Assembly (NCBI GenBank): GCA_030686995.1
Contig: CM060694.1
Span: 90,386,762-90,450,761, forward strand
Source of the DNA: Artemisia argyi
Taxonomy: Eukaryota > Streptophyta > Magnoliopsida > Asterales > Asteraceae
DNA: 64,000 bases
Direction of reading: 5' to 3'
The stretch's first letter is position 1. Every line of letters starts with the position of its first letter. This document shows positions 44,223 to 55,230 of the stretch, in pieces. Below the pieces are notes generated by a model. The model had not been told where the DNA came from and did no database searches. It saw nothing but the letters and a program-made list of their open reading frames with translations. Both the position numbers and the translations under genes were made by a program.

Positions 44223-44822
44223 TCACACAATGATATCAAAATCATTGTCTTCTTCACTGCTTGTTCCTTCTTCCCTTTGTTCTTTACTGCCATCAATCCT
44301 AACACCAAGCCGGTTCATCTCTTGATCTGCATGTCCATCCCTAACTGTTCTACCCTGCAAGTCTTGTGAGTTCCTTTGTTCTACAGTCCAACTGCTTTCT
44401 CCCACATCCTTCTGTGACTTCTGTATCCATGGTACTTGAGCAGTGTCATGGTACACCATAATCAAATCTATGAACTTTTTGTAGCAATCTTGCACTGCAT
44501 CTGCTTCCTCAGTTGTTAGGCCTTGCAATTGGGCAATGGTTCCCCATTTGCCACTCAAAGTAACTGCAACATAGCCTCCATAGCTATCCACTACTTTATG
44601 TAAACCAAGCAAGTTAATCTTAATCACTCCAATAGTTGGTGGAATCTTATCTAGAACATCATAGTTAAGATACACCATGTAGAACCATTTCACCATATCA
44701 ACATATTTTTTACTGAACACATCCCAATTATTGTACACTATGCTATCTCTTTTAAGCAAATTATGAATGACATGAACCTGTTGAAGGAATTCACTTTCAA
44801 TGCATAGAGTGTACCATTCCAA
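44223..44822 (-). CDS. ARID DNA-binding domain frame in retroelement
   Basis: Open frame ending at 44223. The first codon is TTG, so it is a continuation rather than an independent start. Residues about 36-128 form an ARID/BRIGHT fold: a first helix (DMVKWFYMVYLN), the PPTIG loop and INLLGLHKVVDSYGGY core characteristic of ARID, then the W of GKWGTIAQL and a last helix (DAVQDCYKKFIDLIMVYH). ARID domains bind DNA, often AT-rich, in chromatin regulators. The tail is hydrophilic and ends in an acidic run (SSEEDNDFDIIV). It overlaps the upstream frame by 85 bp, so a single frameshift, natural or mutational, would join the two. Confidence 0.75.
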   Translation of the reverse strand: MEWYTLCIESEFLQQVHVIHNLLKRDSIVYNNWDVFSKKYVDMVKWFYMVYLNYDVLDKIPPTIGVIKINLLGLHKVVDSYGGYVAVTLSGKWGTIAQLQGLTTEEADAVQDCYKKFIDLIMVYHDTAQVPWIQKSQKDVGESSWTVEQRNSQDLQGRTVRDGHADQEMNRLGVRIDGSKEQREEGTSSEEDNDFDIIV

Positions 44823-45889
44823 CTAATAAATTCTTCATCAACATAGTCATGGGTGTCCTTTCTGCCACAACTGAGATCTTCTAAGCCCTTAACCAGAGAA
44901 CATTCTTCATTTGAATCCAATGACTTGAAGTACTCTTCCATATATCTATTATGTTCTGTGACTGCATGATTTGGATTCCATATTTGATCTTTGTTGTCTG
45001 TGTTCAGTGTTCCTTCTTTTCCAGTCCTTTCCTCATCAAACATATATTTGATTTTGCACTTATTGTTGTCTACCTTCACCATGTACCCCTGTTCCTCCAA
45101 TAAATCATAACTTAAAATATTCAATGATACTTCAGGAGTATATTGAACATTGGGTATCATCACTTCACCATTTTCTGTATTCACAACAACATCTCCAATA
45201 CCATAAGAAAATATAAATTTCCTTTCAGTCTCTTCTCTGCCAATCATCTTAAATTTGTACTTGATCCTTTTGAACAATTTCCTTCTAGGGCAAAAATGAA
45301 ATTTGTATTGGTTGCTAACATACCATATCTCATTCCAGGACTTGTCATTGGACCCTTCAACCATGTAATCACCAATTACATGGACAGTTTCAGGGTACTT
45401 AACTTCCTCTTCAAGAACTTGTGATGTAGTATCTGCATCTTGGTTTGATTCTACCACTGAAATCTTCTTCCTATTCTCACATGCCCAAAAGGCATGTCCT
45501 CTCTGTCTACAAATGTAGCACCTTGATCTTTTTTCTCTTTTTGTTTTCAGAGTTTCTTCTTTCTTCTGTTTTCCTTTCAGCTTGGCATCATTATATGCTT
45601 CATTCTCGAAGACTTTTTTCACAAGCATTTCTTTTCCTTTGGGAGAAATGCTTTTCCTTCTTGTATTCCATTGATACACACGTTTTGGTGTTTCCCTGAG
45701 AAGATATCTTCCAGTGTAGAATCCTTGGTCAATCTGTGGTGTTGGCCTTTCCCATGGTTGAGAGCCGTGGCTCTGATACCACTGTGTACAAGGTTCTTGC
45801 CAACATTCTTTGACCTTAGAATATGTTTGAAATTCACCATGATGGTTCTGTGTATGTATGAGTATTGTATGCAAAGTAATTTTATGCAA
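44738..45889 (-). CDS. CCHC knuckle plus inactive retropepsin-like protein of the ARID element
   Basis: A 383-codon frame. Its first ATG lies in the LTR and it reads across the primer site, so the true start is probably after 45770; EMLVKK near residue 88 gives the first internal Met. A CCHC zinc knuckle is at 124-137 (CYICRQRGHAFWAC). Residues about 183-275 align by eye with the copia retropepsin region of this same window: WY...GREE...GDVVV...IPNVQYTPEVSLNILS parallels WYLDNG...VRFGDG...YIPNLKSNILS. Here the catalytic D-S/T-G motif is replaced (WYVSNQYK), so it should not be a protease. The frame ends 84 codons into a stretch where the other frame carries the ARID domain. Confidence 0.75.
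   Translation of the reverse strand: MHKITLHTILIHTQNHHGEFQTYSKVKECWQEPCTQWYQSHGSQPWERPTPQIDQGFYTGRYLLRETPKRVYQWNTRRKSISPKGKEMLVKKVFENEAYNDAKLKGKQKKEETLKTKREKRSRCYICRQRGHAFWACENRKKISVVESNQDADTTSQVLEEEVKYPETVHVIGDYMVEGSNDKSWNEIWYVSNQYKFHFCPRRKLFKRIKYKFKMIGREETERKFIFSYGIGDVVVNTENGEVMIPNVQYTPEVSLNILSYDLLEEQGYMVKVDNNKCKIKYMFDEERTGKEGTLNTDNKDQIWNPNHAVTEHNRYMEEYFKSLDSNEECSLVKGLEDLSCGRKDTHDYVDEEFISWNGTLYALKVNSFNRFMSFIICLKEIA
45770..45782 (-). other. Primer-binding site of the ARID element
   Basis: Minus strand TGGTATCAGAGCC immediately downstream of the 5' LTR, complementary to initiator-Met tRNA. Confidence 0.85.
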
Positions 45890-46226
45890 ATGGACAAAAA
45901 TGGTTTACTGCAAATAGACTTAAATTGATAAATGAAATGTTACTATGTTTTCTGTGAGAAAACATATATATACATACTTAAATGACATGACTTTTCTAAA
46001 TGACAGTTAATACCAAACGTTGTAACCCTTGGCAAATAACTGTCAATACCTACTTTAACCATAATAACTGTTTTCCTACAAACGGGTTGTTTGGGTGCCT
46101 ACTTTGACCCATACAATAGCTAGAATTCGACTCATACATTAATACAAATAATAATCAAACTAGTCTTAAATAAAACTATATACTAAGTGTTAATCTCTTT
46201 GATTTAAATCCATTACAGGGTCTACA
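45783..46226 (-). repeat. 5' LTR of the ARID element
   Basis: 444 bp, TGTGTACA...GGTCTACA on the plus strand; TATATATA at 45966-45973. Confidence 0.92.
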
Positions 46227-46231
46227 GGTGC

Positions 46232-47300
46232 ATTATTTTACGATAGTGGTAATGTTGTGAAACTTTTGATGGATGTAGATTCGGGATGCGATTTGCGCAC
46301 AAAGAATGCCCTTATTCTCTTCTATAAGGAGATCGCTACATTCGTATTCTACAGCACTCCGGCTCTTGTTGGAGGATGAGTAGGGATACTTTTGAATGTG
46401 CGGCTTATACTAAAAACTATCATTTATTGAAATGAGTTGTTGGCTGCATCGTGAAGTTATATTCTGTGATATAAAGATGCTCATAAGATATTTGATTGTT
46501 GTTGTTTTCATGTAGGTAGTGTACTTTTATTTAGCTTTCTATTATTTGTACCCATCGTCATGTTTCTATTTGTGTGGGCTAAGCCCCATGATTGGCTCCA
46601 AACGGTCAACTTAAATCAACCAAAGATATTGGTCAAATAAAGTCAAATAGTTTGGGCCAATTCTCCAAGGAGTATAGAGTTTCCCCGGGTCGTTATGTCC
46701 CGACGAGGTGTGCAATTGTAATCGTGAACGTTTTAAGTGATCGGGTGATTTGACAGAAAGGTTGGGAATTTGATTATTATGATTACACTAAGAGATGAGG
46801 AATGAAAGTAACCTAGAAACACTATATGAACAATTACTGATAATCAGATAACCTAAAAATGCGCGTTTGAATTTAAAATAAACGCGAACGCGCAAAATAA
46901 AAAGTGAAACGGGAGCAAATTAAATCCTACAGTTATGAAATTTATATTTTTACAAACCTAATGATATACGAAAATTTTTAAAAAAAGAAAAATAATTTTT
47001 ACACTATTTAATTAATTACTATTGATTAATTACTAATTATTAATTACTTTTTAATTGTTTAAATTATACTAAATTATAACTAATGATGAATTTTAACTAG
47101 AAAAATGAAAATTAAATTTAGAAAAATCTAAAATATTATAAAACTAATTTTAAAACAGAAAATATATTTTTCCTACTTTTTAATTAATTATTATTAATTA
47201 AAAACTAATTATTTAATTAATTTAAACTAAATTAAATTATAAAAAGTACTAAATGACAAAAGAAAATTCTGAAAAAATTACTAAAAATCCTACAGGCTAT
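46232..47300. other. Gap: AT-rich DNA
   Basis: No supported gene. 46920-47250 is a run of TTAATTA-type sequence with many near-palindromes. Confidence 0.4.
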
Positions 47301-49200
47301 AAGGAACCTAAGAAAATTTTCAAATCCGGAAGTGCTTATCAATAAGCAAAAAAATAAGCTAAGAGGGCTTAAATAGAAGCTATCACTTTTTTATTTTTGG
47401 ATTTTTCTAATTTTTCTTTTACAAATCTATTAAGCTACTGAAATGAGGAAACTTTTGTGAAGATGAACACAATGGAACTCAAAAATAAGCACTATGGAGC
47501 TTAATGAACTCAACAGATGAGCTTTTTGGCTCAAATTGTTATGTTAAGCTTAACTAAGCTGTCAAATAAGCTTCCAGGCTAGAACCAAGGACAAATTAGG
47601 ATGCAAGCTAGCTAAGTGTACTCAAAATAAGCTAAAACAACAATCAAAGCTCACTGAATCAGCTGATGAGTTCAAATAAGCAAATCCAATATACCCACAG
47701 ACCCTACAGGCTGAATGTGGGCGCTTGCAGCCCGGCCCACCTGGGTGATCAAGGAACCAAGGCAAAGATTAATCCAAGAAGCTGGGATGGTAAGCTTTCA
47801 AAAGAGCCAAGAGTCAGCTTATGGGGTCCACTACTGGGCTTGGGATGAGCTTGTGAAGTTAGCTCAGTTATACTGCTGACTTAGTATACATGTTCAATGG
47901 TAATGACTTGAGGACCAAATTAAGCAGTGTAAATAAGCAGTACATGGACTAAAAAGCATAGCATAATAAGATGAGACTATGAGCTTATGAGAACAACAAA
48001 AAGATCCAGCCAAGGGTCTCTAATGAACACCACAGAAGCTTAAGAAAATGAGCTTATGGAATTGGTACCCTGGAGCAGGGCACCCTTATGCAAATAGGCA
48101 GGTTTGAATGATCATTAAGCTATTAACAAAAAATCTAAAAATTGCACAAAAATTGTTCTTGAACACACAAGCTGGCACACTTTAAGAACCCTGAATTTCA
48201 GAAATAATGAACAAAAACTGAGCAAATGATAAATCCTACTAAAAATAGTTTTGCAATCTTGAATGAAATTTTTGACTTTTTCAAGTTCTTTCTCAGTTGA
48301 CTGAACTAAGATTATACTGATCCTATGTGATTGAGTTTGTTGTTTCATCCTATAATAAGACCATAGTGAGCTAACTTAACAATTTCTAAACCTAGAATGA
48401 GGATATAGCAACCTAAAAGCCTAACAGTGCATCAAAATATAGGATTAAAGACCATTTTGACTTTTTCAATTTTTATGAATGTTAACTTTGGTGAGTTTCA
48501 ATTGATCCTAGTTGATTGAGACTGATGTACTAGGATGGTATGAGACTATATCCAACAATCTTAACAAGTTTAAAGGCTAGAATGGTGATTTGGCTTCCAA
48601 AACTTTCCAATAGTGACTGCCATAGGACCATAGAGAGATTTTTGACTTTTTACTCTAAAACCTCCAATTTCAAAGCTTGACTAATCTAATTTAACCCTAA
48701 GTGTGCTATTCCAACTATCCTTACCCACTAAAATCAACTCTAATAGCAGCAAATACCTTAACCCAAACACCCCCTTAAAGGCTGGTTTAAAAATTTTATG
48801 AAGCAAATTCAGTAATCAGACCATGAAACTAAATAATTAACTTATGTTGAGCTTATATGAACATAATTAAGCCAAAATAATCAGCAAGTTACAACTAAAA
48901 TTGGCAATAACACAATATGCTAAAAATTTAACTAAAATCTTAAAAATAAAAAGCTAAAACTGAGAAAACTTGAACCTAGCTTAACTAGGGGCTCTTGAAT
49001 CTGCTACAAGCTCTAGCTTGTCCTAAAACAAGCTAGTATAATCCATTTTGCTCATCCATTTCGAGCAACTTCCAAAAGCTTTCCAAGTGGTCAAGCATAG
49101 GTAATCTCTGGTGTTTGATCCTGATTTTATCTTTTTTATTATTTCTATTTGTATATCAGTAGCTTAAGTGAGCTTGTGAAAATAGTTGAGACAATATTAA
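47300..49200. other. AAGCTT/AATAAGC-rich noncoding block
   Basis: Unusually dense in AGCTT, AAGCT, AATAAGC and GAGCTTA (for example AAGCTTAACTAAGC, CAAATAAGCTTCC, CAGCTGATGAG). No protein frame is convincing. The pattern suggests old repeat DNA, possibly part of a retroelement LTR, but no LTR end could be fixed. Confidence 0.4.
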
Positions 49201-49864
49201 GCTTAGACAAACTTTTAGCTAAAAATTAGATTTTTAACTTAAAAAGGAAAAATGAGAACATTAACTGAAACTTGTATTGATTTTGCAAAAAGAGTACAAA
49301 CTAAACTAAATTACATAAGATTAAACATTAACTACTAGGTGATATGCCAAATGGCTTACAATTCGACTCCTATTTATACTAAAAAAATGAAACTGGAACT
49401 TCTCTCCTCTTGTGCTTGTTTCAGTGAGTACAAATAGCACAAATGTCTTCCTTGTGTTCTACCAAGTTAATCCCAGCTGTTGGATCAAAGCTCAAGTGAT
49501 CACAACCCTTGAACTCAGTTTTGGCGCCAAAGTTGTTGAGGTGGATTGCTTACCTGGAGGAGGGGGGAGGTTATTACAAGTGGGGGTTGACTTTGTGGAG
49601 GTGGTGGAGTAGGGTGGTTAGTGGAGAGGAGGGGGGACAAGATTGTTGGAGGTTGCAGGGTGTTGTTTTGTTTTGTCTAGTTTAGGCTGCAAAAAGGAGG
49701 GAAGAATAAAGGGTGGGGGTGTTGACCCTTTGACCCGTTTTTATTAAATAAAATGTGATGGGCTTGGTTATGATTGGGCCTGGGTAGTGTTTTTGGTTTG
49801 GATTGGATTTGGAAGTATTTTGGGTTAAGAGTAATAAAAAGGGGTCCGGTTTGGTTTATAAGTA
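49201..49864. other. Gap: G-rich and AT-rich noncoding DNA
   Basis: 49555-49650 is G-rich (GGAGGAGGGGGGAGG). No supported gene; the frames at 49412-49612 and 49677-49973 (-) are compositional. Confidence 0.4.
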
Positions 49865-50335
49865 TCACAAGGACCATTTTTGTAATTTCTGAAAAATGGA
49901 GGGTTGGATTTGCCAACTTTCCAAAGTTAGTCCAAGGGTGAATCATGCCAGGTTTGAATAACCAAAGGACCATAATTGCAATTTTCCACTTTTTGATATC
50001 CAGGGACTACTTTTGCCAAATTGCAATTTGAGGGACTAAATCTGTAAATCCTTCAAACTTTCCATCAAAGGGCCATTTGTGATGACTTTTGAATTTCCAA
50101 GGACCAAAGTTGACTTTTCTTCCAAAATTTTCCACCAGGGACCAAATCTGTCAATTTCTGAAACCTCAGGGACCAAAATTGTAAATTTTTAAAATTTTTT
50201 ACCCCAGGACCATTTTTGTTAACTTTTCACTTTTAAAGGACTTGGATTGACTTTTCTTTCAAAACAAATGCTCAGGGACTGATTTTGTCAAATTTTGAAA
50301 GTTGAGGGACTGAAACTGCCAATTGTGCAAACTTT
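49865..50335 (+). repeat. Degenerate tandem array, unit about 30-45 bp
   Basis: At least ten consecutive units follow the pattern AGGGACCAAAATTGTAAATTT with substitutions, for example at 49985, 50030, 50100, 50130, 50170, 50210, 50245, 50275 and 50305. Each unit starts with a GGAC or GGGAC core, followed by TTG and a T-rich half. The period drifts, so it is an old array. Confidence 0.65.
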
Positions 50336-50725
50336 GTTCGTTTTTCATCTGTTTTCAATCATTTTGCATCTGAAACATATAAAACACAATCCTGGGATAT
50401 TTTATGTATTTCGATGCATTTCTGAGTGTTTTTAAATGTTTTGGCAGTTCAGATTGGACAAAAATTATGAGTGTTTGAGCACTCATCACCCCAATTACGG
50501 TCGTTGAACCCCAATTACATTCTCCCCACTCTACATTACACTTCTCTTACACAATTTCTCTCTCGTGACACAATTCAATTCTCTGACACAATTTCTCTCT
50601 CATAACACTATTTTTCTCTCATATTCTTCTCAATTTTATCATTTGAAATTCAATTACAAATTTTTAAAAACTTTTTTATGTCTTCTAAAAACACCCTACA
50701 CACTATAAAAGGGGTAATTTTCTAG
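50336..50725. other. Gap: AT/CT-rich DNA before the GTGG array
   Basis: CTCTC-rich (50530-50640) with TCTCTCTC runs; no supported gene. Confidence 0.4.
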
Positions 50726-51095
50726 AAATGTATCCACCACCACCACGCAACACCGCCACCCACCAGTAGTGGTGGTGGTGGTATGGCGGTGGTGGCAGTG
50801 GTGCGTGCAGTGGGTGGCAGTGGTGGGTAGTGGTGGTGATTGGTAGTGATGGTGGTAAGTGGTGGTGTGTGGTGGTGGTGGGTGGTGGAAGTGGCAGTGG
50901 GTGGCGGTGGTAAGTGGTGGTGGTGATTAGTGGTGGTGGTTGGTAGTGGCAGTGAGTGGTGCATGGTGGTGGTGATTGGTGGTGGTAAGTGGTGGTGGTG
51001 GGTGGCGGTGGTATGTGGTGTGTGGGTCGCGGTGGTGAGTGGTAGTGGTGTTGGGTGGCTGTGGAGGTGGTGTTGGGTGGCGGTGGTATGTATTG
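50726..51095 (+). repeat. GTGGTGG minisatellite
   Basis: About 370 bp built of GGTGGTGGT, GGTGGCGGTGG and GGTAGTGG units. Any open frames in it (for example minus-strand Pro/His/Thr-rich) are by-products of the repeat. Confidence 0.9.
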
Positions 51096-51717
51096 GGGAC
51101 CAAACTAATGGACTAAAAGTGTTACACTCGACAAACCATAACGACCTAAAATGTAGTTAACTCTTAACAAATGCAACACTTAACACTAATGATACATAGT
51201 TATATACAATAAGAAATATTAAAATAATGATACAATAAGAAAGATTGAGAGTTTGATGCATACAAGAAAAAATAATAATAAAAGTTGAGTACACACAAAA
51301 AGAAAAAAGTGTCAAGTTGGACACATTTCTATACATTATCCCCACTAATTTATATACAAAGTAATAACTAAAATTATTAAACAATTAAAAAAAAAAAAAA
51401 AAAAAAAAAACTTTGAATTTAGTCTTTTTTCATTTGAGATCAATTTTGCCCCATATATAAATTTGTAAGAAAAATTCGATTCTTAAATTTTAATCATTTC
51501 ATAATAAATTTCAATTGGAATGCGTATGAAATCAAAAGCATCGAACTTAGTAATAGAGGGTGTAGACAATGGTGTAAGAGTGTGTAATAGTTGTGTTGTA
51601 CATGAGGAGAAGGTAATCTTTGAATATCAAAACATAGTTATCGTTTTAACAATATGCAACAAAAGTGAGTCAAGTTAAAAATAAGTGTCATCTTGGGTCA
51701 CGGTTTTGCAAATTTCC
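51096..51717. other. Gap: AT-rich DNA with A run
   Basis: An A run of about 23 at 51388-51410. No supported gene. Confidence 0.4.
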
Positions 51718-54021
51718 CTCAAGTTATTCTAATGATGATAACATAAGTTGCAGAGCTAGGACTTTACGCAACTGGAGTTGTATATTGCTTCACCGTACCA
51801 ATTTTCATCATTTAACAAAAACAAAACAGGCTTTCGTTCCCAACTAGGCAGTGAATAAAATTCATATCCGCACTGCATTAGGATTATAATAATGAGTTTA
51901 TAAGAAAAATACAAAGCTAGTACTACCTCCGTCCCATAATAATTGTCCACTTTTACTTTTCTAAGTCTTTTTTATTAAACTTTGACCATAAATATTTTTA
52001 TTTATATAATATGATAATTGATGAAAAATATATTAATATATCGGGTTTTAAATATATTTTCATTTGGTATAATTTTTATCAAGTATTATATAACACAAAT
52101 GAAAATATTAATGGTCAAAGTTGAACAAGAAAGACTCAAAAAAGTTAAAGTGGACAATAATTATGGGACGGAGGGAGTAATTTAATACTGTTCCACCAGC
52201 ACTCGGCAGCAGTAGAATAGCAACAAACTGGCACCATACGTCAGTTGCTCATCCCCATTTGAGCCATTTCCAATTTTAAACGATTCGGAACATAGTCAAT
52301 GCATATTCTTAGGACCTTTTACACCATAGCTGCAAAAAACCAAAGGTAACCTTTAATAATAAAAAAAGCAGTTAATAGCCATAACACCTCTAAAGATGAA
52401 CAAGATTACTAGTTGGAATTTGGATTCAAATAACAGAGGACATCATATCACCATGAACAGTAAATATATAAATCCATTTCAGATTAAGACAAAAAAATGA
52501 AGCTGCAAGCACAACTGCCATTACATCTGGAATGTGAACACCATATACTCCCCTGCTGATCCTATACATTTAAGTAACTGAAGACCAAAACCTTATGACC
52601 CTCAACATATTAACTACACTGAAATGATAAGCAACTTCCTCTAAACCAAACATGACCTGACCCATCAAGATTCCATCATAGCTGTTTTAATGTTAAATGT
52701 ATGTCCAGTACTCGCTCTAATATAATTACCAATCAACACAATACCCCTAGGCGGCTACGCTTCACAAAAGTCGCAGTTTGGAAATTATAAATACCAAAAA
52801 AGACAATAAGATGCTTTTCTCAGATTTAGGGTGTATCATAAGTTTTCCCGTTGGTAATAAAGAAAGAGCTTATTCTTAGGAGTTTAACGAATCATGAAAT
52901 AGCTCATAATTTGAAACATAATGAAAACTAAATATCAGGGATCAGTAACTCAGAGGCCTTTAGTCAAATGGGATGGGCCATACCTCAAGTAGTTAAGTGT
53001 TGCCTACCCACTCCCTATGTGCGTTAACAAGTATTTGGGAAAGATGAGTTTCTTAGTTATTTTATTGCAACAGGTTATAAGATTGATCACTCTCTGGGAA
53101 CACTTATAATGAGTACAAGACCTTTCTTTTGCAGGCTACATCAAAATAAGTATCTTAATTATCAAAGGTGACAGCATGGCACATATAAGCAGTAAATTAT
53201 GTGCTCAATGCTCATGCATAATTTTAGAAGCACCATATGGGCAATTGCTGGTCAACTGATTTTCAATCAGTGAGCAGGCAATATCCCTTGAGGTGACACC
53301 CAAGTCCATGAGATAAATTCTTTGGGGGAAGGAAAATAATGAAACAGACTCAGAAGATGGTAGAGATGTTAATTTGGTGGAGCATTTAGGTACTAACCTT
53401 TTACAGTCAATACTAAGAACTAGTGACCTTTCACCAACATTAACTTAACCACGAGGTAAACTTAACCCCATCAAATATACTGCTAATTGGCCGCTCTGAA
53501 TTTTGAAAAGTAAAATTTATGTAAAGAATTGGCAACATCATTACATATTTTTGCATAGCACAACATTATTGTGAAAAAAATACAGCTTCTCTCGTGAGTA
53601 CATTTAATACTAAGGTATTACTCCAACAAATCACAGTAATTTCAAGAACAACAAAGTTGTTTATTTTCAATTTAAGAGCTCAGATTGTTAGAACTGTCAT
53701 GTTCAGAGAATACACCGCCATCACTAAAACGATATATTACTCATTGCGCATATCCTCTGCAAAAGAAAATGCTTATATGCTTCAAATAAATCCTAATCAA
53801 ATGCCTAAAACTTGATACATTTCAGTCAAACCTTTACATGAATCTAATAGAAAAGTAGGAGGTGATAACTATTTATTAGAAAAAAAAAAATATTGGAAAA
53901 ATAAAGCCAAATAAGCATAATCAATCAATAATTAAAGCAGAGTTAAACATTCAACATAAGATGAAAGTGATTTTCATACCTTTAATCACAAGTTCCCACA
54001 GTCACACGTGAGGTAGCAACA
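51718..54021. other. Module spacer C (no B3 gene)
   Basis: Matches spacers A and B from the AGTTATTCTAATGATGATA block (25295; 38270) onward. The B3 gene and the first kilobase of spacer are missing, so the copy is truncated at its left edge near 51718. It contains a Stowaway MITE at 51923-52177. No gene. Confidence 0.65.
51923..52177. mobile_element. Stowaway MITE (Tc1/mariner)
   Basis: 255 bp with ends CTACCTCCGTCCCATAATAA and its near-complement GGGACGGAGGGAG, flanked by TA on both sides (51921-51922 and 52178-52179). The terminal CTNCCTCCGTCCC motif and TA target define Stowaway. The matching position in module B (38464-38500, GCTAGTAATATAATA) lacks it. Confidence 0.92.
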
Positions 54022-55230
54022 TCAATTCGAAGAATAAATACAACAATCAGAGTGATCAAGCAGAAGTAGCGTTTCCATGTAGGGGTGCATGAAGAATGAA
54101 TCCTCTCTTCCATATATCCCAAGGTTACTGATGAGTTGTGATGACGGTTCGTAAACATCAATTGTAGCTAGCTCTTGGTCATCATTTCGAGTTTCAATTA
54201 TGAATTCACCACTCTTCCTATTTCCCAACAAATTAACTATCATTGACTCATGTGTGTTGATGATGTATAGCTTAGTAAAAGATCTTATACCATCATCACC
54301 ATGTTCCATCATCCATAAGCCATAACCATTTTCATCGATCTCTCTACCAAATTCAAGAACAACAAGAGACTCCCTAAGCTTGGATACATTGACAGGTAAC
54401 CGGTTTGCCAGACTATCGGGAAAGACTACCTCTTCAAATTGGTTGCTGATCATATCAAATGACAGAAGCATATGAACTGTGGGAATTCCATTGTCATCAA
54501 CAGGAAGACTGTCATCACGAGCAACCCAATATATAAACCTATCTATAGCAACGTGAGTTGACAAATAAAAAAAGCTACCACCTATAGAAAATTGAGTTGA
54601 CGAATGAAGTCTAATTGATTGACGAGGCACATTGTTACTTGGAATCATGTTCCAACACTTGGATCGTAGTGTGAAAATCTCAACGTGCCAAGTCTTATCT
54701 ATACTAACATCTTTCGCGTATGAGATCTTGACAACAGTTGGATCACTACTGACAGGACAAACCCCAAAAGCAAAAAAAGTTCTTGTTTTGACCGGGTCAT
54801 CATCAGGTACAACAATACCCACTGATTTTCTAATCGAAGGATTCCAAACAACAACCATCTTTGCTCCTACTACGTTGTTTGCGTAACCGCAGATGCAGAA
54901 CAACCCATGAGAGCTACCAATTACTATTTGGGTATCAAGTTGCTCAATGAGATCAGAAACCACAACAAATTTTTCATTGTTCTGGGTTAAAGGAGTGTTG
55001 TCATTATCATCAAAACAAATGTAATTTTTCTTGTAATCAGAATCAATGTACCTTAAAATAAAACCATGTGGCTGAGTGTGTCGGGCGCCGTAACCCGCGA
55101 TAAACTCGGAGCTGTCAATGAAAGACTTCCATTCTTTCGAAACAGATCTTAATTGCAACATATACTTGACATCGGAACAAACCCTTTTGATTATTTCAAA
55201 CTGAAGATCCAAAGGGATCAAGTCTGACAT
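54022..55230 (-). CDS. F-box protein with F-box-associated domain, copy C (intact)
   Basis: 402 aa in one exon, ATG at 55230. An F-box occupies the first 45 or so residues (LIPLDLQFEIIKRV, then LRSVSKEWKSFIDSSEF), the part that would bind SKP1 in an SCF ubiquitin ligase. The rest is the F-box-associated type found in large plant families: GSSHGLFCICGY near residue 107, WNPSIRKSVGIV, FAFGVCP, the VEIFTLRSKCW segment and the repeated strand pattern of a beta-propeller-like substrate-binding region, ending LLLLDHSDCCIYSSN. Length is normal for the family. Copies A and B are broken, so this is the only functional candidate. The substrate is unknown. Confidence 0.9.
   Translation of the reverse strand: MSDLIPLDLQFEIIKRVCSDVKYMLQLRSVSKEWKSFIDSSEFIAGYGARHTQPHGFILRYIDSDYKKNYICFDDNDNTPLTQNNEKFVVVSDLIEQLDTQIVIGSSHGLFCICGYANNVVGAKMVVVWNPSIRKSVGIVVPDDDPVKTRTFFAFGVCPVSSDPTVVKISYAKDVSIDKTWHVEIFTLRSKCWNMIPSNNVPRQSIRLHSSTQFSIGGSFFYLSTHVAIDRFIYWVARDDSLPVDDNGIPTVHMLLSFDMISNQFEEVVFPDSLANRLPVNVSKLRESLVVLEFGREIDENGYGLWMMEHGDDGIRSFTKLYIINTHESMIVNLLGNRKSGEFIIETRNDDQELATIDVYEPSSQLISNLGIYGREDSFFMHPYMETLLLLDHSDCCIYSSN

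Larger units (their letters stand above)
43723..46226 (-). mobile_element. Non-autonomous copia-like LTR retroelement carrying an ARID domain
   Basis: LTRs at 43723-44168 and 45783-46226, TG...CA ends, flanked by perfect 5 bp duplications GGTGC (43718-43722 and 46227-46231). On the minus strand the 5' LTR is followed by TGGTATCAGAGCC (primer site), and AGAGGGGAGA (polypurine tract) precedes the 3' LTR. LTRs differ at about a dozen sites plus one 2 bp gap, roughly 97% identical by eye, so the insertion is older than the copia element in copy B. The 1.6 kb interior encodes a CCHC knuckle, a pseudo-retropepsin and an ARID domain, and no integrase, reverse transcriptase or RNase H. It must use enzymes in trans. 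Confidence 0.92.

Noticed and set aside
45143..45928. Plus-strand frames opposite the ARID element gene
   Set aside because: Antisense shadows of the CCHC/pseudo-protease frame.
49515..49535. TTGGCGCCAA as a possible Ty3/gypsy primer site
   Set aside because: No LTR end (CA) or matching LTR lies upstream, and no gag frame lies downstream.
50722..51160. Open frames on both strands rich in Pro/His/Thr or Val/Gly/Trp
   Set aside because: They are translations of the GTGG minisatellite and have no other content.
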